Below, piece after piece: positions 8,390 through 18,077 of a DNA stretch of 64,000 nt (position 1 is its first letter; each line of letters opens with the position of its first letter). The notes below the pieces were generated by a model that was not told the DNA's origin, did not search any database, and was given only the letters and a program-made list of their open reading frames with translations. This stretch comes from Caballeronia udeis (lineage in GTDB: Bacteria > Pseudomonadota > Gammaproteobacteria > Burkholderiales > Burkholderiaceae). Both the position numbers and the translations under genes were made by a program. The stretch covers positions 1-64,000 of the forward strand of contig NZ_FCOK02000004.1 of assembly GCF_001544555.2 (NCBI RefSeq). The letters are read 5' to 3'.

Positions 8390-9862
8390 TCAGTGACTTG
8401 CCGAGGCCGGCTGCATCGGCACGCTGGCGGGCGCGTTGGCGGCCTGCGTCTCAGGCGCACTCTCCTGCTCGCTGCCCTGCTCGCTACCGCGCTCGCTACG
8501 AGACGCGGCGACCGAGAACGAGAACGTGTTGACGCCTCCGGCGCTGGTCGCGGACACCTTGCCACCATGCATTTCCGCCGTCGCCTTGACGATCGCCAGG
8601 CCGAGTCCATGGTTCTCGCGGCTGTTGGTCCGCGAGACCTCGGCGCGATAAAACCGGTCGAACAGATGGTCAAGCACCGCGCGCTTAATAGGCTCCCCGG
8701 GATTGGCCACCGCCACGCGCACCTGATCGCCTTCGCGGGTAATCGAAACCTTGATGGTGGATCCAGGCGCGCAATGCTGGATCGCGTTCATCAGGAGATT
8801 GATGCAGGCGCGACCGAACAGCGACTTGTTCACCCGCACGAGCGCGTCGCCGGTGGCAACCGCGTGCACGTGCGCCTCCTCGAGCGGAATCTCCAGGAAC
8901 TCCAGCGTATGAGCGACTTCCGCAGCAAGCGATGCATCGAGAAGCCCCGTCGCCCGTTCGCCCTGATCGGCTCGTGCGAGAAACAGCATGTCGTTGATGA
9001 TCGCCCGCATGCGCTCGAACTCTTCCAGGTTCGACTGCAAGGTGTGTCGCAGGTCGTCAACTGAACGGTTGCGGGTCAGCGCCACCTCGGTCTGCCCGAT
9101 CAGGATGGTGACGGGCGTGCGCAACTCGTGCGCGACATCGGCATTGAACGATTCAAGCCGTCCGTACGCGCCATCGAGGCGCTCAAGCGCCCCGTTGAAT
9201 GAATTGGCGAGATCGTTGAGTTCCAGCGGCAGCGAGCGCGTATTCAGCCGCTGCGAGCGATTGTTCGGACTCACCGCCGACGCGTCCCGAGTCAGCCGCG
9301 TGAGCGGCGCAAGCCCGATCCGGGTGACCGAATAACTCAGCAGCAGCACCCCGAGACTGCCCAGGGCGGACAAGGCGGCCAGCGCAAAGCCGAATGCGCG
9401 CATGGTCCGGGCATTGGCCGAATAACCGGCCGCGACCTGCAGCATCACGACCGGCCGCTGGCCATAAGCGGGAAGCGTAACCGTACTGGTCAGCATGTCG
9501 TTTTCGCTGCCGGGGCCGGTTCGCACCCGTTCATAGCCGCCCGACCAGCGGTCCATGACCTGCCCGGTGACTGGCTTGCCAAACTGGTAGGACGAATCGG
9601 CGCTCCACACCGAATACAACGTGACGCCGTCGCGCGGCGTCATGTCGGTGAGCTTTTCGCGCGCCATCTTCCATTTTTCAGGTGTGATCGCGTGATAGAC
9701 GATGATCCGCGCGATCTGCGTGCGATCGTCGAGCGACTCGCGCAAATGCAGTTCGAGTTGCGTGCGCAACACCAGGAAAAGCCCGGTTCCGACCAGCGTG
9801 AAGACAAACAGCGCGACGGCCGCAAACATGAAAGCCAGACGTCGGGCGATGGATCGATTCAT
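8390..9862 (-). CDS. Heavy-metal-type sensor histidine kinase
   Basis: A 490-residue membrane kinase. Helix 1 is at about residues 10-32, followed by a periplasmic sensing domain to about 150, helix 2 at about 157-178 and a HAMP region. The H-box HELRTP carries the phosphorylated His245. An N-box (LLMNAIQH), F-box and G-box (HGLGLAI) complete the catalytic domain. Layout and length match the CusS/IrlS group that senses metals or other periplasmic stress. The last 35 residues are an unusual Glu/Ser/Ala/Pro tail. The start overlaps the response-regulator stop by four bases. The RND operon just upstream is the likely target. Confidence 0.88.
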   Translation of the reverse strand: MNRSIARRLAFMFAAVALFVFTLVGTGLFLVLRTQLELHLRESLDDRTQIARIIVYHAITPEKWKMAREKLTDMTPRDGVTLYSVWSADSSYQFGKPVTGQVMDRWSGGYERVRTGPGSENDMLTSTVTLPAYGQRPVVMLQVAAGYSANARTMRAFGFALAALSALGSLGVLLLSYSVTRIGLAPLTRLTRDASAVSPNNRSQRLNTRSLPLELNDLANSFNGALERLDGAYGRLESFNADVAHELRTPVTILIGQTEVALTRNRSVDDLRHTLQSNLEEFERMRAIINDMLFLARADQGERATGLLDASLAAEVAHTLEFLEIPLEEAHVHAVATGDALVRVNKSLFGRACINLLMNAIQHCAPGSTIKVSITREGDQVRVAVANPGEPIKRAVLDHLFDRFYRAEVSRTNSRENHGLGLAIVKATAEMHGGKVSATSAGGVNTFSFSVAASRSERGSEQGSEQESAPETQAANAPASVPMQPASASH

Positions 9863-10545
9863 GATGTTCCCGCTTCTTCGCGGACCTCCAGCACATAGCC
9901 CATGCCGCGCACCGTATGCAGCAATTTGGTCGGAAATGGGCCGTCCAGCTTGGCCCGCAGGCGCTTGATCGCAGTTTCCACCACATTGGTATGGCTGTCG
10001 AAATTCACGTCCCAGACCAGTTCGGTGATCGCCGTCTTCGACAGGATATCGCCCTGGCGGCGCGCCAGCACGCTCAGCAGCTGGAATTCCTTGGCGGTCA
10101 GGTCCAGCCGCACACCGTCGCGGGTCGCGCGCCGGCCGATCAGGTCGACGTACAGGTCGCCCAGCGAGATCAGCGTCGACTCCTGCACGCGGGTGCGCCG
10201 CGCCAGTGCATGCAGCCGCTCAACCAGTTCCAGGAAGGAGAATGGCTTGGTCAGGTAGTCATCGGCGCCTTCCCGCAAACCCCGTACCCGGTCGTTGATC
10301 TGGTCGCGGGCGGTCAGCATGATGACGGGGGTCGCCTTGTGCGCGCGCAGCGACTTCAGCACGCTGAAGCCGTCGCGTTTGGGCAGCATCACGTCGAGCA
10401 CGATCACGTCGTAGTCGAATTCGATCGCAAGATGCGTGCCTTCCTCGCCGTCAAGGGCCACGTCGACTATCCAGCCCTGCTCCGTCAAACCGGAGCGCAG
10501 GTAGTCAACCACCTTGTGTTCGTCTTCCACGATGAGCAGTTTCAT
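9859..10545 (-). CDS. OmpR-family response regulator
   Basis: A 228-residue regulator of the CusR/IrlR/CopR type. The receiver domain has the acidic pair in IVEDE, the phosphoacceptor Asp51 (VLDVMLP), Thr78 and Lys100. The C-terminal winged helix reads LTAKEFQLLSVLARR through HTNVVETAIKRLRAKLDG to HTVRGMGYVLE. A good ribosome site (AAGAAGG) precedes the start. It is co-transcribed with the kinase that follows and lies downstream of the RND efflux genes. Confidence 0.9.
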   Translation of the reverse strand: MKLLIVEDEHKVVDYLRSGLTEQGWIVDVALDGEEGTHLAIEFDYDVIVLDVMLPKRDGFSVLKSLRAHKATPVIMLTARDQINDRVRGLREGADDYLTKPFSFLELVERLHALARRTRVQESTLISLGDLYVDLIGRRATRDGVRLDLTAKEFQLLSVLARRQGDILSKTAITELVWDVNFDSHTNVVETAIKRLRAKLDGPFPTKLLHTVRGMGYVLEVREEAGTS

Positions 10546-10571
10546 GCGCGCCTTCTTGTGTACGTCTTCCC

Positions 10572-10577
10572 ATTATA
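10572..10577 (-). promoter_or_regulatory. Candidate -10 element for the two-component operon
   Basis: The reverse strand reads TATAAT at 10577-10572, about 27 bases before the start at 10545. A run of T lies just upstream and no strong -35 is seen, as expected for an activated promoter. This would let the regulator genes be transcribed separately from the RND operon. Confidence 0.35.
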
Positions 10578-10672
10578 GAAAAACGTTATTTCCCCCTCCC
10601 GGCGAGTGGCGAAACCCGGTCTGCGCAATTGGGCCAGTTGCGCCCGGGCGAGTTCACGTCACCGCACGTCGA

Positions 10673-12199
10673 TCAGTTTGACGGGTTGGCTGCCGCCGTT
10701 TTCTCCGGTTCTGCCGCATTGACGTCCCAGCCGCCCCCCAGCGCCTTCACCAAGGACACCGACAGGTTCCATTGCTGACCATGAATCTGCACATCCTGAC
10801 GCTCGCTCGTGAGCAGCGACTGCTGGGCGGTGATCACATCGAGGAAAGCGACCAGGCCGCCCGAATAACGATCGTTGGCAAGCGCGAGCAAACGCTGCGC
10901 GTCGCTCACGGCCTCTTGCGACTCTTTCGACGCGGCATCGAGCACCGACAACCCGGTCACGCCGTCCTGCACCTGCTGGAACGCGTCAAGCACCGTCTGG
11001 CGATAATTCGCCTCGGCCGCCTGGTAACCCTCGCTCGCAAAGTCGACATTGGCGGCGCGCCGGCCACCATCGAAGACGACTTGCGAGAGCGTTGCGCCAA
11101 GTGTCCACATCAGGGTGGGCGCGCTCAGCAGGTTGGCGAACTGCGTGCTTTCCCAGCCGATGCCCGGCGTCAGCGAAAGGCTCGGGAAAAACGCGGCCTT
11201 CGCCACGCCGATCTGCGCATTCGCCGCGGCCATCGCGCGTTCAGCCGATGCAATGTCGGGACGCCGCTGCAGCAAGTCACTTGGCAGCCCGAGCGGAATC
11301 GCGGGCACGGTGGTGTCGATCACCTTCGGCGCGATGGCGAATTGCGGTGCCGGAACGCCGATCAGTGCGGCGATCGCATGCTCGAACTGGGCGCGCTGGT
11401 TGAGCAGCAAGCGCGCCTGGACCCGCGTTGAGTCGAGTTCGGATTTCTGCTGCAGCACGTCAAGCCCGGACACCGAACCAAGGTCATGCTCCGCGGTCAC
11501 GTAATCCAGCGCCTTCTGCTGCAGGACGACTGACCGGTTCAGCACGTCGATCTCGGCATCGAGTTCGCGCATCGAAAAGTAGTCGGTCGCAAGGTCCGTG
11601 GTCAGCACGAGCCGCGCGTTGGCAAGATCGTCGCGCGATTGTTCAGCGGATGCCTTAGCGCCCTCGACCTCGCGGCGAATCCGTCCGAACAGGTCGGTGT
11701 CGTAGTTGATCGTGGGGCCGAGCTGGAGGTTGTTTTGCACCGTCGACTGGGTCGGCGTGGCGTAGTTGGTCAGCGGCCGGTCCTTCGATGTCCGAAAGCG
11801 CGACGCATTGGCGCCAAGGTCGACCTCGGGCACTTGCTGCGCCTTGGTATTCGCCAGCGTCGCGCGCGCCTGCGCGTAATGCGCGCTCGCGGCGGCGAGC
11901 GTCTGGTTCTGCGCGAGCGCCTGCAGTTCGAAGCCATTCAACGATTCATCGCCGAAACGGGTCCACCATTCCGGCGCGAGCGGCGCATGCGAGGGCTCGG
12001 CGACACGCCAGTACGAGTCGGTATGCCACGCGGGCGGTGCGTCGGCGTGAGGCTGCTTGTAGTCCGGCCCGACCGTGCAAGCGGACAGCAGAACCGCTCC
12101 GGATGCCATCGCGGTCGTGCCGGCTAATACGGTCTTGAGGGCCTTGAGCCGTGCCGGCAGGATCGGCCACTGCATCGGCCACTGGCGCGCGCGCTTCAC
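10673..12199 (-). CDS. RND efflux outer-membrane lipoprotein (NodT/OprM family)
   Basis: A 508-residue outer-membrane channel. A lipoprotein signal ends at the lipobox LLSAC, followed by the family hallmark TVGPDYKQP. Two OEP domains follow, with the typical RPDIASAERAMAAANAQIGVAKAAFFPSL stretch (the RRPDI motif) and long helical segments that form the periplasmic tunnel. Its start overlaps the stop of the adaptor gene by four bases. Last gene of the RND operon. Confidence 0.9.
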   Translation of the reverse strand: MKRARQWPMQWPILPARLKALKTVLAGTTAMASGAVLLSACTVGPDYKQPHADAPPAWHTDSYWRVAEPSHAPLAPEWWTRFGDESLNGFELQALAQNQTLAAASAHYAQARATLANTKAQQVPEVDLGANASRFRTSKDRPLTNYATPTQSTVQNNLQLGPTINYDTDLFGRIRREVEGAKASAEQSRDDLANARLVLTTDLATDYFSMRELDAEIDVLNRSVVLQQKALDYVTAEHDLGSVSGLDVLQQKSELDSTRVQARLLLNQRAQFEHAIAALIGVPAPQFAIAPKVIDTTVPAIPLGLPSDLLQRRPDIASAERAMAAANAQIGVAKAAFFPSLSLTPGIGWESTQFANLLSAPTLMWTLGATLSQVVFDGGRRAANVDFASEGYQAAEANYRQTVLDAFQQVQDGVTGLSVLDAASKESQEAVSDAQRLLALANDRYSGGLVAFLDVITAQQSLLTSERQDVQIHGQQWNLSVSLVKALGGGWDVNAAEPEKTAAANPSN

Positions 12200-13419
12200 G
12201 ACGTCCCCTTCTTGGCAGGCTGTTGCGGTGCAATCAGGACATGGTCGCCGTCCGCAATGGAATCGCTCGGATTGATGATGATCTTGTCGGTTGCTTCAAT
12301 GCCGCTTTCAATTTCCAGGGACTGCCCCAGGTCCTGTGCAATCACGATCTTGCGCAGGTTCACCTTGCCGTCCTGGCCAACCACTGCAAGCCGCGGCCCT
12401 TCGGAGCGGAACAGCAGCGTATTGCCCGGCACCAGCAAGGGCGCCCGCACGCTAGCGGGCAACGACACCTGCACGTACGCACCCGGGCGCAGCTTGTTGT
12501 CCGGATTGGGCAGGCGCACTTCGATCTGCAGCGAACGGGTGGGAACATCGATCGCGCCCGAGATATGAGCGATCGAGCCGTGGAATTGCTGGCCCGGCAA
12601 CTCCGCCTGCGTGACGATGACATCCTGCCCTTGCGTCACGTTCTGTGCATAAGCCTGCGGAAGCTGCACGTAGACTCTCAGCGGGTCCGACTGCGCCAGC
12701 GCGAAGAGCGCGCGGCTCGCGCCGCTGCCGGCATCGATCAAATCGCCCACATCCACGTTGCGCTGCGTCACCACGCCTGTGAACGGAGCGACGATACGCT
12801 TGAACGATTCAAGCTGCTTCAGGCGCTGCACGTTGGCGTCGGCGGCGGCAAGATTCGCGACGTCCTGCGTATAGGTGCTCTGGCGTTCATCGAGTTCCTG
12901 CTGCGAAACCGCATCGCGTTGACGCAGTTGCTGCCAGCGATCGAGCGAACTCTTCGCGAGCACGAGGCTCGACGCGGTCTGCTCGCGTTGCGCCGCCGCC
13001 TGCTTCAGTTCCTGATCGATCTCCGGTGTATCGAGATCGGCGAGCAACTGGCCTTGCTTGACCCGTGCGCCAATATCCGCATACCAGTGCAGCAGATAAC
13101 CCGTGGCGCGTGCGTAGATAGGCGACTCCACGTAGCCGCGCAACGTGCCCGGCAGCAAGGTGTCGCCGCCGCCCGCGGCTTGCTTGGGCAAGACGACATT
13201 CACGTACACCTTCGCATTTTGCTGTGAGGTCGCAGCCACCGAGTGGCTTTGCATCACGTCCGACACCACCGTGCGCCCGGCGCCCAGCACCAGCAGGACC
13301 AGCACCACGATGATGGCGATCTTCGCGCGTTTCCATTCCCGGCCGCGAGGCGGCAACGCGTGCCCGTCCTCGGTGTCCCTTGCAGGAATCGCCAGCGAAG
13401 CATGAGTTTTTTCAGTCAT
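12196..13419 (-). CDS. RND efflux periplasmic adaptor
   Basis: A 407-residue membrane-fusion protein. One N-terminal membrane anchor (IAIIVVLVLLVLG, about residues 32-45) is followed by a lipoyl/barrel-sandwich half (GYLLHWYADIGARVKQGQLL), an alpha-hairpin, the second lipoyl half (APFTGVVTQRNVDVGDLI) and a beta-barrel region. It bridges the inner-membrane pump and the outer-membrane channel. It lies 15 bases after the pump gene and overlaps the channel gene. Confidence 0.9.
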   Translation of the reverse strand: MTEKTHASLAIPARDTEDGHALPPRGREWKRAKIAIIVVLVLLVLGAGRTVVSDVMQSHSVAATSQQNAKVYVNVVLPKQAAGGGDTLLPGTLRGYVESPIYARATGYLLHWYADIGARVKQGQLLADLDTPEIDQELKQAAAQREQTASSLVLAKSSLDRWQQLRQRDAVSQQELDERQSTYTQDVANLAAADANVQRLKQLESFKRIVAPFTGVVTQRNVDVGDLIDAGSGASRALFALAQSDPLRVYVQLPQAYAQNVTQGQDVIVTQAELPGQQFHGSIAHISGAIDVPTRSLQIEVRLPNPDNKLRPGAYVQVSLPASVRAPLLVPGNTLLFRSEGPRLAVVGQDGKVNLRKIVIAQDLGQSLEIESGIEATDKIIINPSDSIADGDHVLIAPQQPAKKGTS

Positions 13420-13434
13420 ATCAGTCAGCCATAT

Positions 13435-16400
13435 TTAACTTGGAGCATGCTCGCCGGCGCCATGGCCCGGGTTGCCACCTGGGTTGCCACCCGAGTGGCC
13501 GCCGCCATGATCGTCCCCGTCACCCGCTGAACGATCACGCCGCCGGGCCAGCCGGCTGTGAATACCCGCAAACACGAGCGGCACAAAAAAGAGTGTGGAC
13601 ACAGTAGCGAACAGCAATCCGCCGATCACCGCGCGGCCGAGCGGCGCGTTTTGTTCCGAGCCCTCGCCTAAGCCGAGCGCCATCGGAATCATGCCGATGA
13701 TCATGGCGAACGCCGTCATCAGCACCGGACGGATACGGCTCGCCCCCGCTTCCAGCGCAGCGGTCAACGGCGGTGCGCCGGCCTGCAGCCGCTGGCGTGC
13801 AAAGGCAACCATCAAGATACTGTTCGCGGTCGCCACGCCCATGGTCATGATGGCGCCGGTCAGCGCCGGCACGCTTAGGTGCGTGCCGGTGAGGAACAGC
13901 ATCCAGACAATGCCGGCAAGCGCCGCCGGCAGCGCGCTGACAATGATCAGCGGGTCGACCCACGACTGGAAATTCACCACGATCAGCAAGTACACCAGCA
14001 CGATGGCCATCGCCACGCCGATACCCAGGCCGAAGAACGACGAACGCATGGTCGCGACCTGGCCGCGCACGACGATCTGGCTGCCGCGCGGCAGGGTTGC
14101 GCGGGCCTGGTTCACGAGTTTGTCGACCTGTGTCGCAATGCTGCCGAGGTCGCGCCCTTCCACGCTCACGAACACGTCGATGACCGGACGGATATTGTAG
14201 TGCGTGACCACGGCGAACTGGCTTTTCGGCGTGACCTGCACAAGGTTGCCGAGCAGTTGCGTGGGTCCGGTGGCGCTGCCGGAAACAGGCGTGCGCAGCA
14301 GTTCGTCGATGGATGACACCTGGTACTGGGGCGTCTGCACCGCGACAGAATATTCAACGCCGTTCTTGTTGTTGAACCAGAAACCCGGCGATGTCTGCGA
14401 GCTGCCCGACAGCGAAATCAGCACGTTCTGCGCGACGTTGTTCGCGGTCAGGTTGAGCTGCTGGAGCCGGGTGCGATCCATCTGAAGATTGAGCGTGGGT
14501 TCGTCGAGCTTCTGCTGAATGTGCGTGTCCACCGTGCCGGGAATCTGACGGATCGACTTCATCAGCTTCGCCGCGACGTCGAAATTACCCTGCTGGTCGG
14601 CCCCGGAAATCTGCACGTCAATGGCCGCCGGCAGACCGAAGTTCAGGATCTGCGTCACAATGTCCGCAGGCTGGAAGAAAAATTCCACACCTGGAAAGCG
14701 CTGCGGCAGGACGGCGCGCAGCTTGTCCACGAAGGTCGCCGTGGGATCGTGGTCGGGCTTCAGCGCCACCTGGATCTCGCCGTCGAGCGTGCCGATCGTG
14801 CCCGCATTGCTGTACGACAAGTTGATGCCGCTATACGGCAAGCCGAGGTTATCGAGGATCGTGTTGAGTTGAGCCGCCGGCACGATCTGCCGCACCACGT
14901 CTTCGACATGGTCCGCCAACCGCGCGGTTTCCTCGATCCGCGTGCCGGTCGGCGCACGCATATGCAGGCGGATGTCGCCCGCGTCGACTGTCGGGAAGAA
15001 GTCCTCGCCAAGCGCGAACACGAGGCACACCGACAGCACGCAAAAGCCGAGAAACGCCGATGCGAACATCCGGCGCCGCACGAGCAGCGTGCTCAGGATC
15101 ACGATGTAAGTGGCGCGCATGCGCTCGAAGCCGGCATCGAAACGGTGATACAGCCGCATGAACAGGTTCGGCTTCGACCCGTTCTTCGGCTTGTGCGCGT
15201 GGCCCATCAGCAGCATGGCCAGTGTTGGCACGAGCGTACGCGACAGGATGTACGACGCGAGCATGGCGAACACCACCGCTTCGGCAAGCGGCACGAACAG
15301 GAATTTCGCCACGCCGGTCAGGAAGAACATCGGCACGAACACAATGCAAATACACAGCGTGGAGACCAGCGCGGGAACCGCGATTTCGCCGGCCCCTTCA
15401 AGGATTGCCTCGTGCAGGTCCGTGCCCATGTGCAAGTGCCGCTCGATGTTCTCGATGGTCACCGTTGCATCGTCCACCAAAATACCGACCGCGAGCGCGA
15501 GCCCGCCCAGCGTCATGATGTTGATGGTCTGGCCGAGCGCATGCAGCACAAGCAAGGACGAGAGGATCGACAGCGGAATGGAGACCGCGATGATGCAGGT
15601 GCTGCGCCAGTTGCCGAGGAACAGCAGGATCATCGCGGCCGTCAGCGCGGCGGCGATCAGCGCTTCGCGAATCACGCCCTGCACCGCCGCCTTGACGAAC
15701 ACGGACTGATCGAAAAGCGGCGTGATTTTCAGGTCCTGCGGCAGCGACGCCCGGGCATTCGGTAACAGCCCATAGAGCGTATCGACAATGGACAGCGTCG
15801 ACGCGCTGCCGTTTTTAAGGATCGAGATCAGCACACCGCGGTGTCCGTCCTGACGCACGATATTCGTCTGCGGAGAGAAGCCGTCGCGTACATGGGCCAC
15901 CTCTCTCAGGTAGGTGGTCGCGCCGTTCAGCGTGCGTACCGGAATGTCGTTCAACGCGTCGATGGTGGCCGGCGAGCCATTCATGTTGATCGTGTATTCC
16001 TTCATCCCGATCTTGGCCGTGCCGGTGGGCAGGATCAGGTTCTGCGCGTTGAAGGCGCTTACCACGTCAGACGGCGTCAGGCCTTTTGCCAGCAGTGCGC
16101 GGGTATCCAGATCGACCGAAATCAGGCGGCTTTTACCGCCATAGGGGTAAGGCACGGCCGCGCCGGGAATGGTCACCAGTTGCGGTCGCAGGAAGTTCAG
16201 CGCGGTGTCGTTCAGGTTCTGTTCGGACAGCGTGGGGCTGGACAATCCCAACTGGATCACCGGGATACTGGAGGCCGAATAACTGATCACGAGCGGCGGC
16301 GTGGCGCCCGGCGGCATCTGCTTCAGTTGCGCCTGCTCGACCGCTACCGTCTGGGCAATGGCGGTCTGGATGTTCGCGGTGGGTTGCAGGAAGATCTTCA

Positions 16401-16674
16401 GGATCGCGATGCCGGGCAACGACTGCGACTCAATGTGCTCGATGTCGTTGACGGTCGTGGTGAGACTGCGCTCGTTGACTTGCGTGATGCGGTCGGCCAT
16501 GTCCTCGGCCGACAGGCCCGTGTAATTCCAGATAATGCTGACGACAGGAATGTTGATATCCGGCAGGACGTCGACCGGCGTTGTCAGGAGCGCAAACGGC
16601 GTCGCCAACAGGATCAGGATGGCCATCACGATAAACGTGTAGGGCCGCTTCAGCGCAACGTTGACGATCCACAT
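13435..16674 (-). CDS. RND efflux pump inner-membrane subunit
   Basis: A 1079-residue HAE-1-like proton antiporter with 12 expected helices and two large periplasmic loops. The TM4 acidic pair is present in VGILVDDATVTIENIE. The TM10 position usually occupied by lysine in AcrB reads VATANSILMV, so the relay there differs, as in some other RND subgroups. The last 30 residues form an unusual Gly/His/Asp/Asn tail (GDDHGGGHSGGNPGG and onward), possibly metal-binding. First gene of the pump-adaptor-channel operon; the adjoining two-component pair is the probable regulator. Substrate unknown: metals, drugs or aromatic acids are all possible. Confidence 0.9.
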   Translation of the reverse strand: MWIVNVALKRPYTFIVMAILILLATPFALLTTPVDVLPDINIPVVSIIWNYTGLSAEDMADRITQVNERSLTTTVNDIEHIESQSLPGIAILKIFLQPTANIQTAIAQTVAVEQAQLKQMPPGATPPLVISYSASSIPVIQLGLSSPTLSEQNLNDTALNFLRPQLVTIPGAAVPYPYGGKSRLISVDLDTRALLAKGLTPSDVVSAFNAQNLILPTGTAKIGMKEYTINMNGSPATIDALNDIPVRTLNGATTYLREVAHVRDGFSPQTNIVRQDGHRGVLISILKNGSASTLSIVDTLYGLLPNARASLPQDLKITPLFDQSVFVKAAVQGVIREALIAAALTAAMILLFLGNWRSTCIIAVSIPLSILSSLLVLHALGQTINIMTLGGLALAVGILVDDATVTIENIERHLHMGTDLHEAILEGAGEIAVPALVSTLCICIVFVPMFFLTGVAKFLFVPLAEAVVFAMLASYILSRTLVPTLAMLLMGHAHKPKNGSKPNLFMRLYHRFDAGFERMRATYIVILSTLLVRRRMFASAFLGFCVLSVCLVFALGEDFFPTVDAGDIRLHMRAPTGTRIEETARLADHVEDVVRQIVPAAQLNTILDNLGLPYSGINLSYSNAGTIGTLDGEIQVALKPDHDPTATFVDKLRAVLPQRFPGVEFFFQPADIVTQILNFGLPAAIDVQISGADQQGNFDVAAKLMKSIRQIPGTVDTHIQQKLDEPTLNLQMDRTRLQQLNLTANNVAQNVLISLSGSSQTSPGFWFNNKNGVEYSVAVQTPQYQVSSIDELLRTPVSGSATGPTQLLGNLVQVTPKSQFAVVTHYNIRPVIDVFVSVEGRDLGSIATQVDKLVNQARATLPRGSQIVVRGQVATMRSSFFGLGIGVAMAIVLVYLLIVVNFQSWVDPLIIVSALPAALAGIVWMLFLTGTHLSVPALTGAIMTMGVATANSILMVAFARQRLQAGAPPLTAALEAGASRIRPVLMTAFAMIIGMIPMALGLGEGSEQNAPLGRAVIGGLLFATVSTLFFVPLVFAGIHSRLARRRDRSAGDGDDHGGGHSGGNPGGNPGHGAGEHAPS

Positions 16675-17005
16675 TGAGGCGCGCTCGAAAAAAGCAGGAA
16701 AGAAAATGAACCGCTGGGATGCAACGACACCTTTCAGGCAAGGCCATCAGGCGCTGTTTCGCACACGGCGAGCCGGATTGATTGCGGCCCGATGCCATGT
16801 GGTCCCTCAGACAGTCGACAACAACCAACAACCAACGACAAGTGACAGGTAACTCACGCCTCGATCTTAACGGGCAGGTGCCAACACCCAGATGACGCCA
16901 AAATGGCAGAAATGTCAGGAAGCGCGGGTGCTTCTGCGGGTTTTCCAGAGGCAAACGTTTTCGTGCATTCGGGCTCCTTTTCTTACCCGATAAAAATAGA
17001 AGTCC
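16675..17005. other. 331-base gap upstream of the RND operon
   Basis: No gene is supported. It must contain the RND operon promoter on the reverse strand and the 3' end of the LysR gene. I see no clear hairpin or direct-repeat operator. Confidence 0.4.
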
Positions 17006-17884
17006 TCAAGCCAGTTTCGAGTCCACCCACGATACAAACGCCGCCACCAGCGGCGCCTCCGTCAGCTCGTGACGACACACCCAGTAATACGCATGCTTGG
17101 CCGGCACGGTAAACCGGAACGGCCGCACGAGGGTGCCATCGGCAAGATCGTCGCGTACGGAAAAGCTATCGCCCAATGCTACGCCTTGTCCCCGCACCGC
17201 GGCTTCAATACCTACATGCGCAATGCCAATTTCAAGGATCCGCAAACCTTCCAGCTTGTCCGCCGATGCCTCCGCCAGCCATCGCATCCACGACTCGGCA
17301 TACTCGCAGAACAAGGTCCGGTGAGCCAGGTCCTGCACCGTGCGAAGCGCGCGCGGCCCGTTCATCAATGCCGGACTCACGACAGGGAACAGGACCGGAT
17401 GCGTAATCAGCTTGACGTCGCGATCACGCCAGCGGCCTGCGCCGTAACGGACGCAAAGATCGACATCGGATGAATAGATCTCCTTGTCGTCGTTGGATGG
17501 AATCAGTTTTAAGTTGACTGCGGGGAATTGCTCGAGGAAGTCGCCAATATGCCGAGCGAGCCAGCGCGTAGTGAACAACAGCGGCGCCGACACCACCAGG
17601 TCGCCCGCAATGACCGGCGAATCCAGTCTGACGACGGCTGTCGCAATCATGTCGAACGCATTCTTGACCGGTTGCAGCAGCGCTTCGCCGGCAGCCGTCA
17701 GTTTCACCCTCGCCTTCGAGCGGATGAACAAGGCCACGCCCAGGGTGCTCTCCAGCACACGCACCTGATGGCTGACCGCGCTTGCCGTGACGTTGAGCTC
17801 TTCGGCGGCACTTGCAACCGTCCCGTGCCGCGCCGTTGCTTCGAACGCACGCAGGGGATTGAGCGGGGGCAGCCGATGGCGCAT
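17006..17884 (-). CDS. LysR-family regulator (GcvA-like)
   Basis: A 292-residue LysR regulator. The N-terminal winged helix (LNPLRAFEATARHGTVASAAEELNV then SAVSHQVRVLES) matches the GcvA subgroup, as does the effector domain (DVDLCVRYGAGRW, GQGVALGDSFSVRDDLADG). It is divergent from the argininosuccinate-lyase-like gene, 193 bases away. By the usual LysR logic it controls that lyase/amino-acid importer operon and itself. The effector is unknown, probably the imported substrate. Confidence 0.88.
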   Translation of the reverse strand: MRHRLPPLNPLRAFEATARHGTVASAAEELNVTASAVSHQVRVLESTLGVALFIRSKARVKLTAAGEALLQPVKNAFDMIATAVVRLDSPVIAGDLVVSAPLLFTTRWLARHIGDFLEQFPAVNLKLIPSNDDKEIYSSDVDLCVRYGAGRWRDRDVKLITHPVLFPVVSPALMNGPRALRTVQDLAHRTLFCEYAESWMRWLAEASADKLEGLRILEIGIAHVGIEAAVRGQGVALGDSFSVRDDLADGTLVRPFRFTVPAKHAYYWVCRHELTEAPLVAAFVSWVDSKLA

Positions 17885-17986
17885 GACAAAGCCTGCAAAA
17901 GCGTGGAACTACCGGAGAGATGCTGAGAAAAATTTGATTTAAAGCGAATTTAATTCTCTCTACAAGCAAAAAATTTGTTTGCGTAA

Positions 17987-18014
17987 GCTAGGCACCATGA
18001 GCTAGGCACCATGA
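17987..18014. repeat. Perfect 14-bp tandem duplication in the divergent promoter region
   Basis: GCTAGGCACCATGA occurs twice without a gap, at 17987-18000 and 18001-18014, between the LysR gene and the lyase gene. It is downstream of the AT-rich AAATTTGTTT element and about 64 bases before the lyase start, so it lengthens the leader. It looks like a recent slippage duplication. Confidence 0.8.
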
Positions 18015-18077
18015 ACGACAAGCCGTGAACCAAGCCTCATCCTGAAACGCTTCCTTAGGCAAACCTGGGCAACGCGC

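Noticed and set aside
13595..16677. Several long forward-strand frames opposite the RND operon
   Set aside because: High-GC shadows of the pump gene: Arg/His/Gln-rich and without domains.
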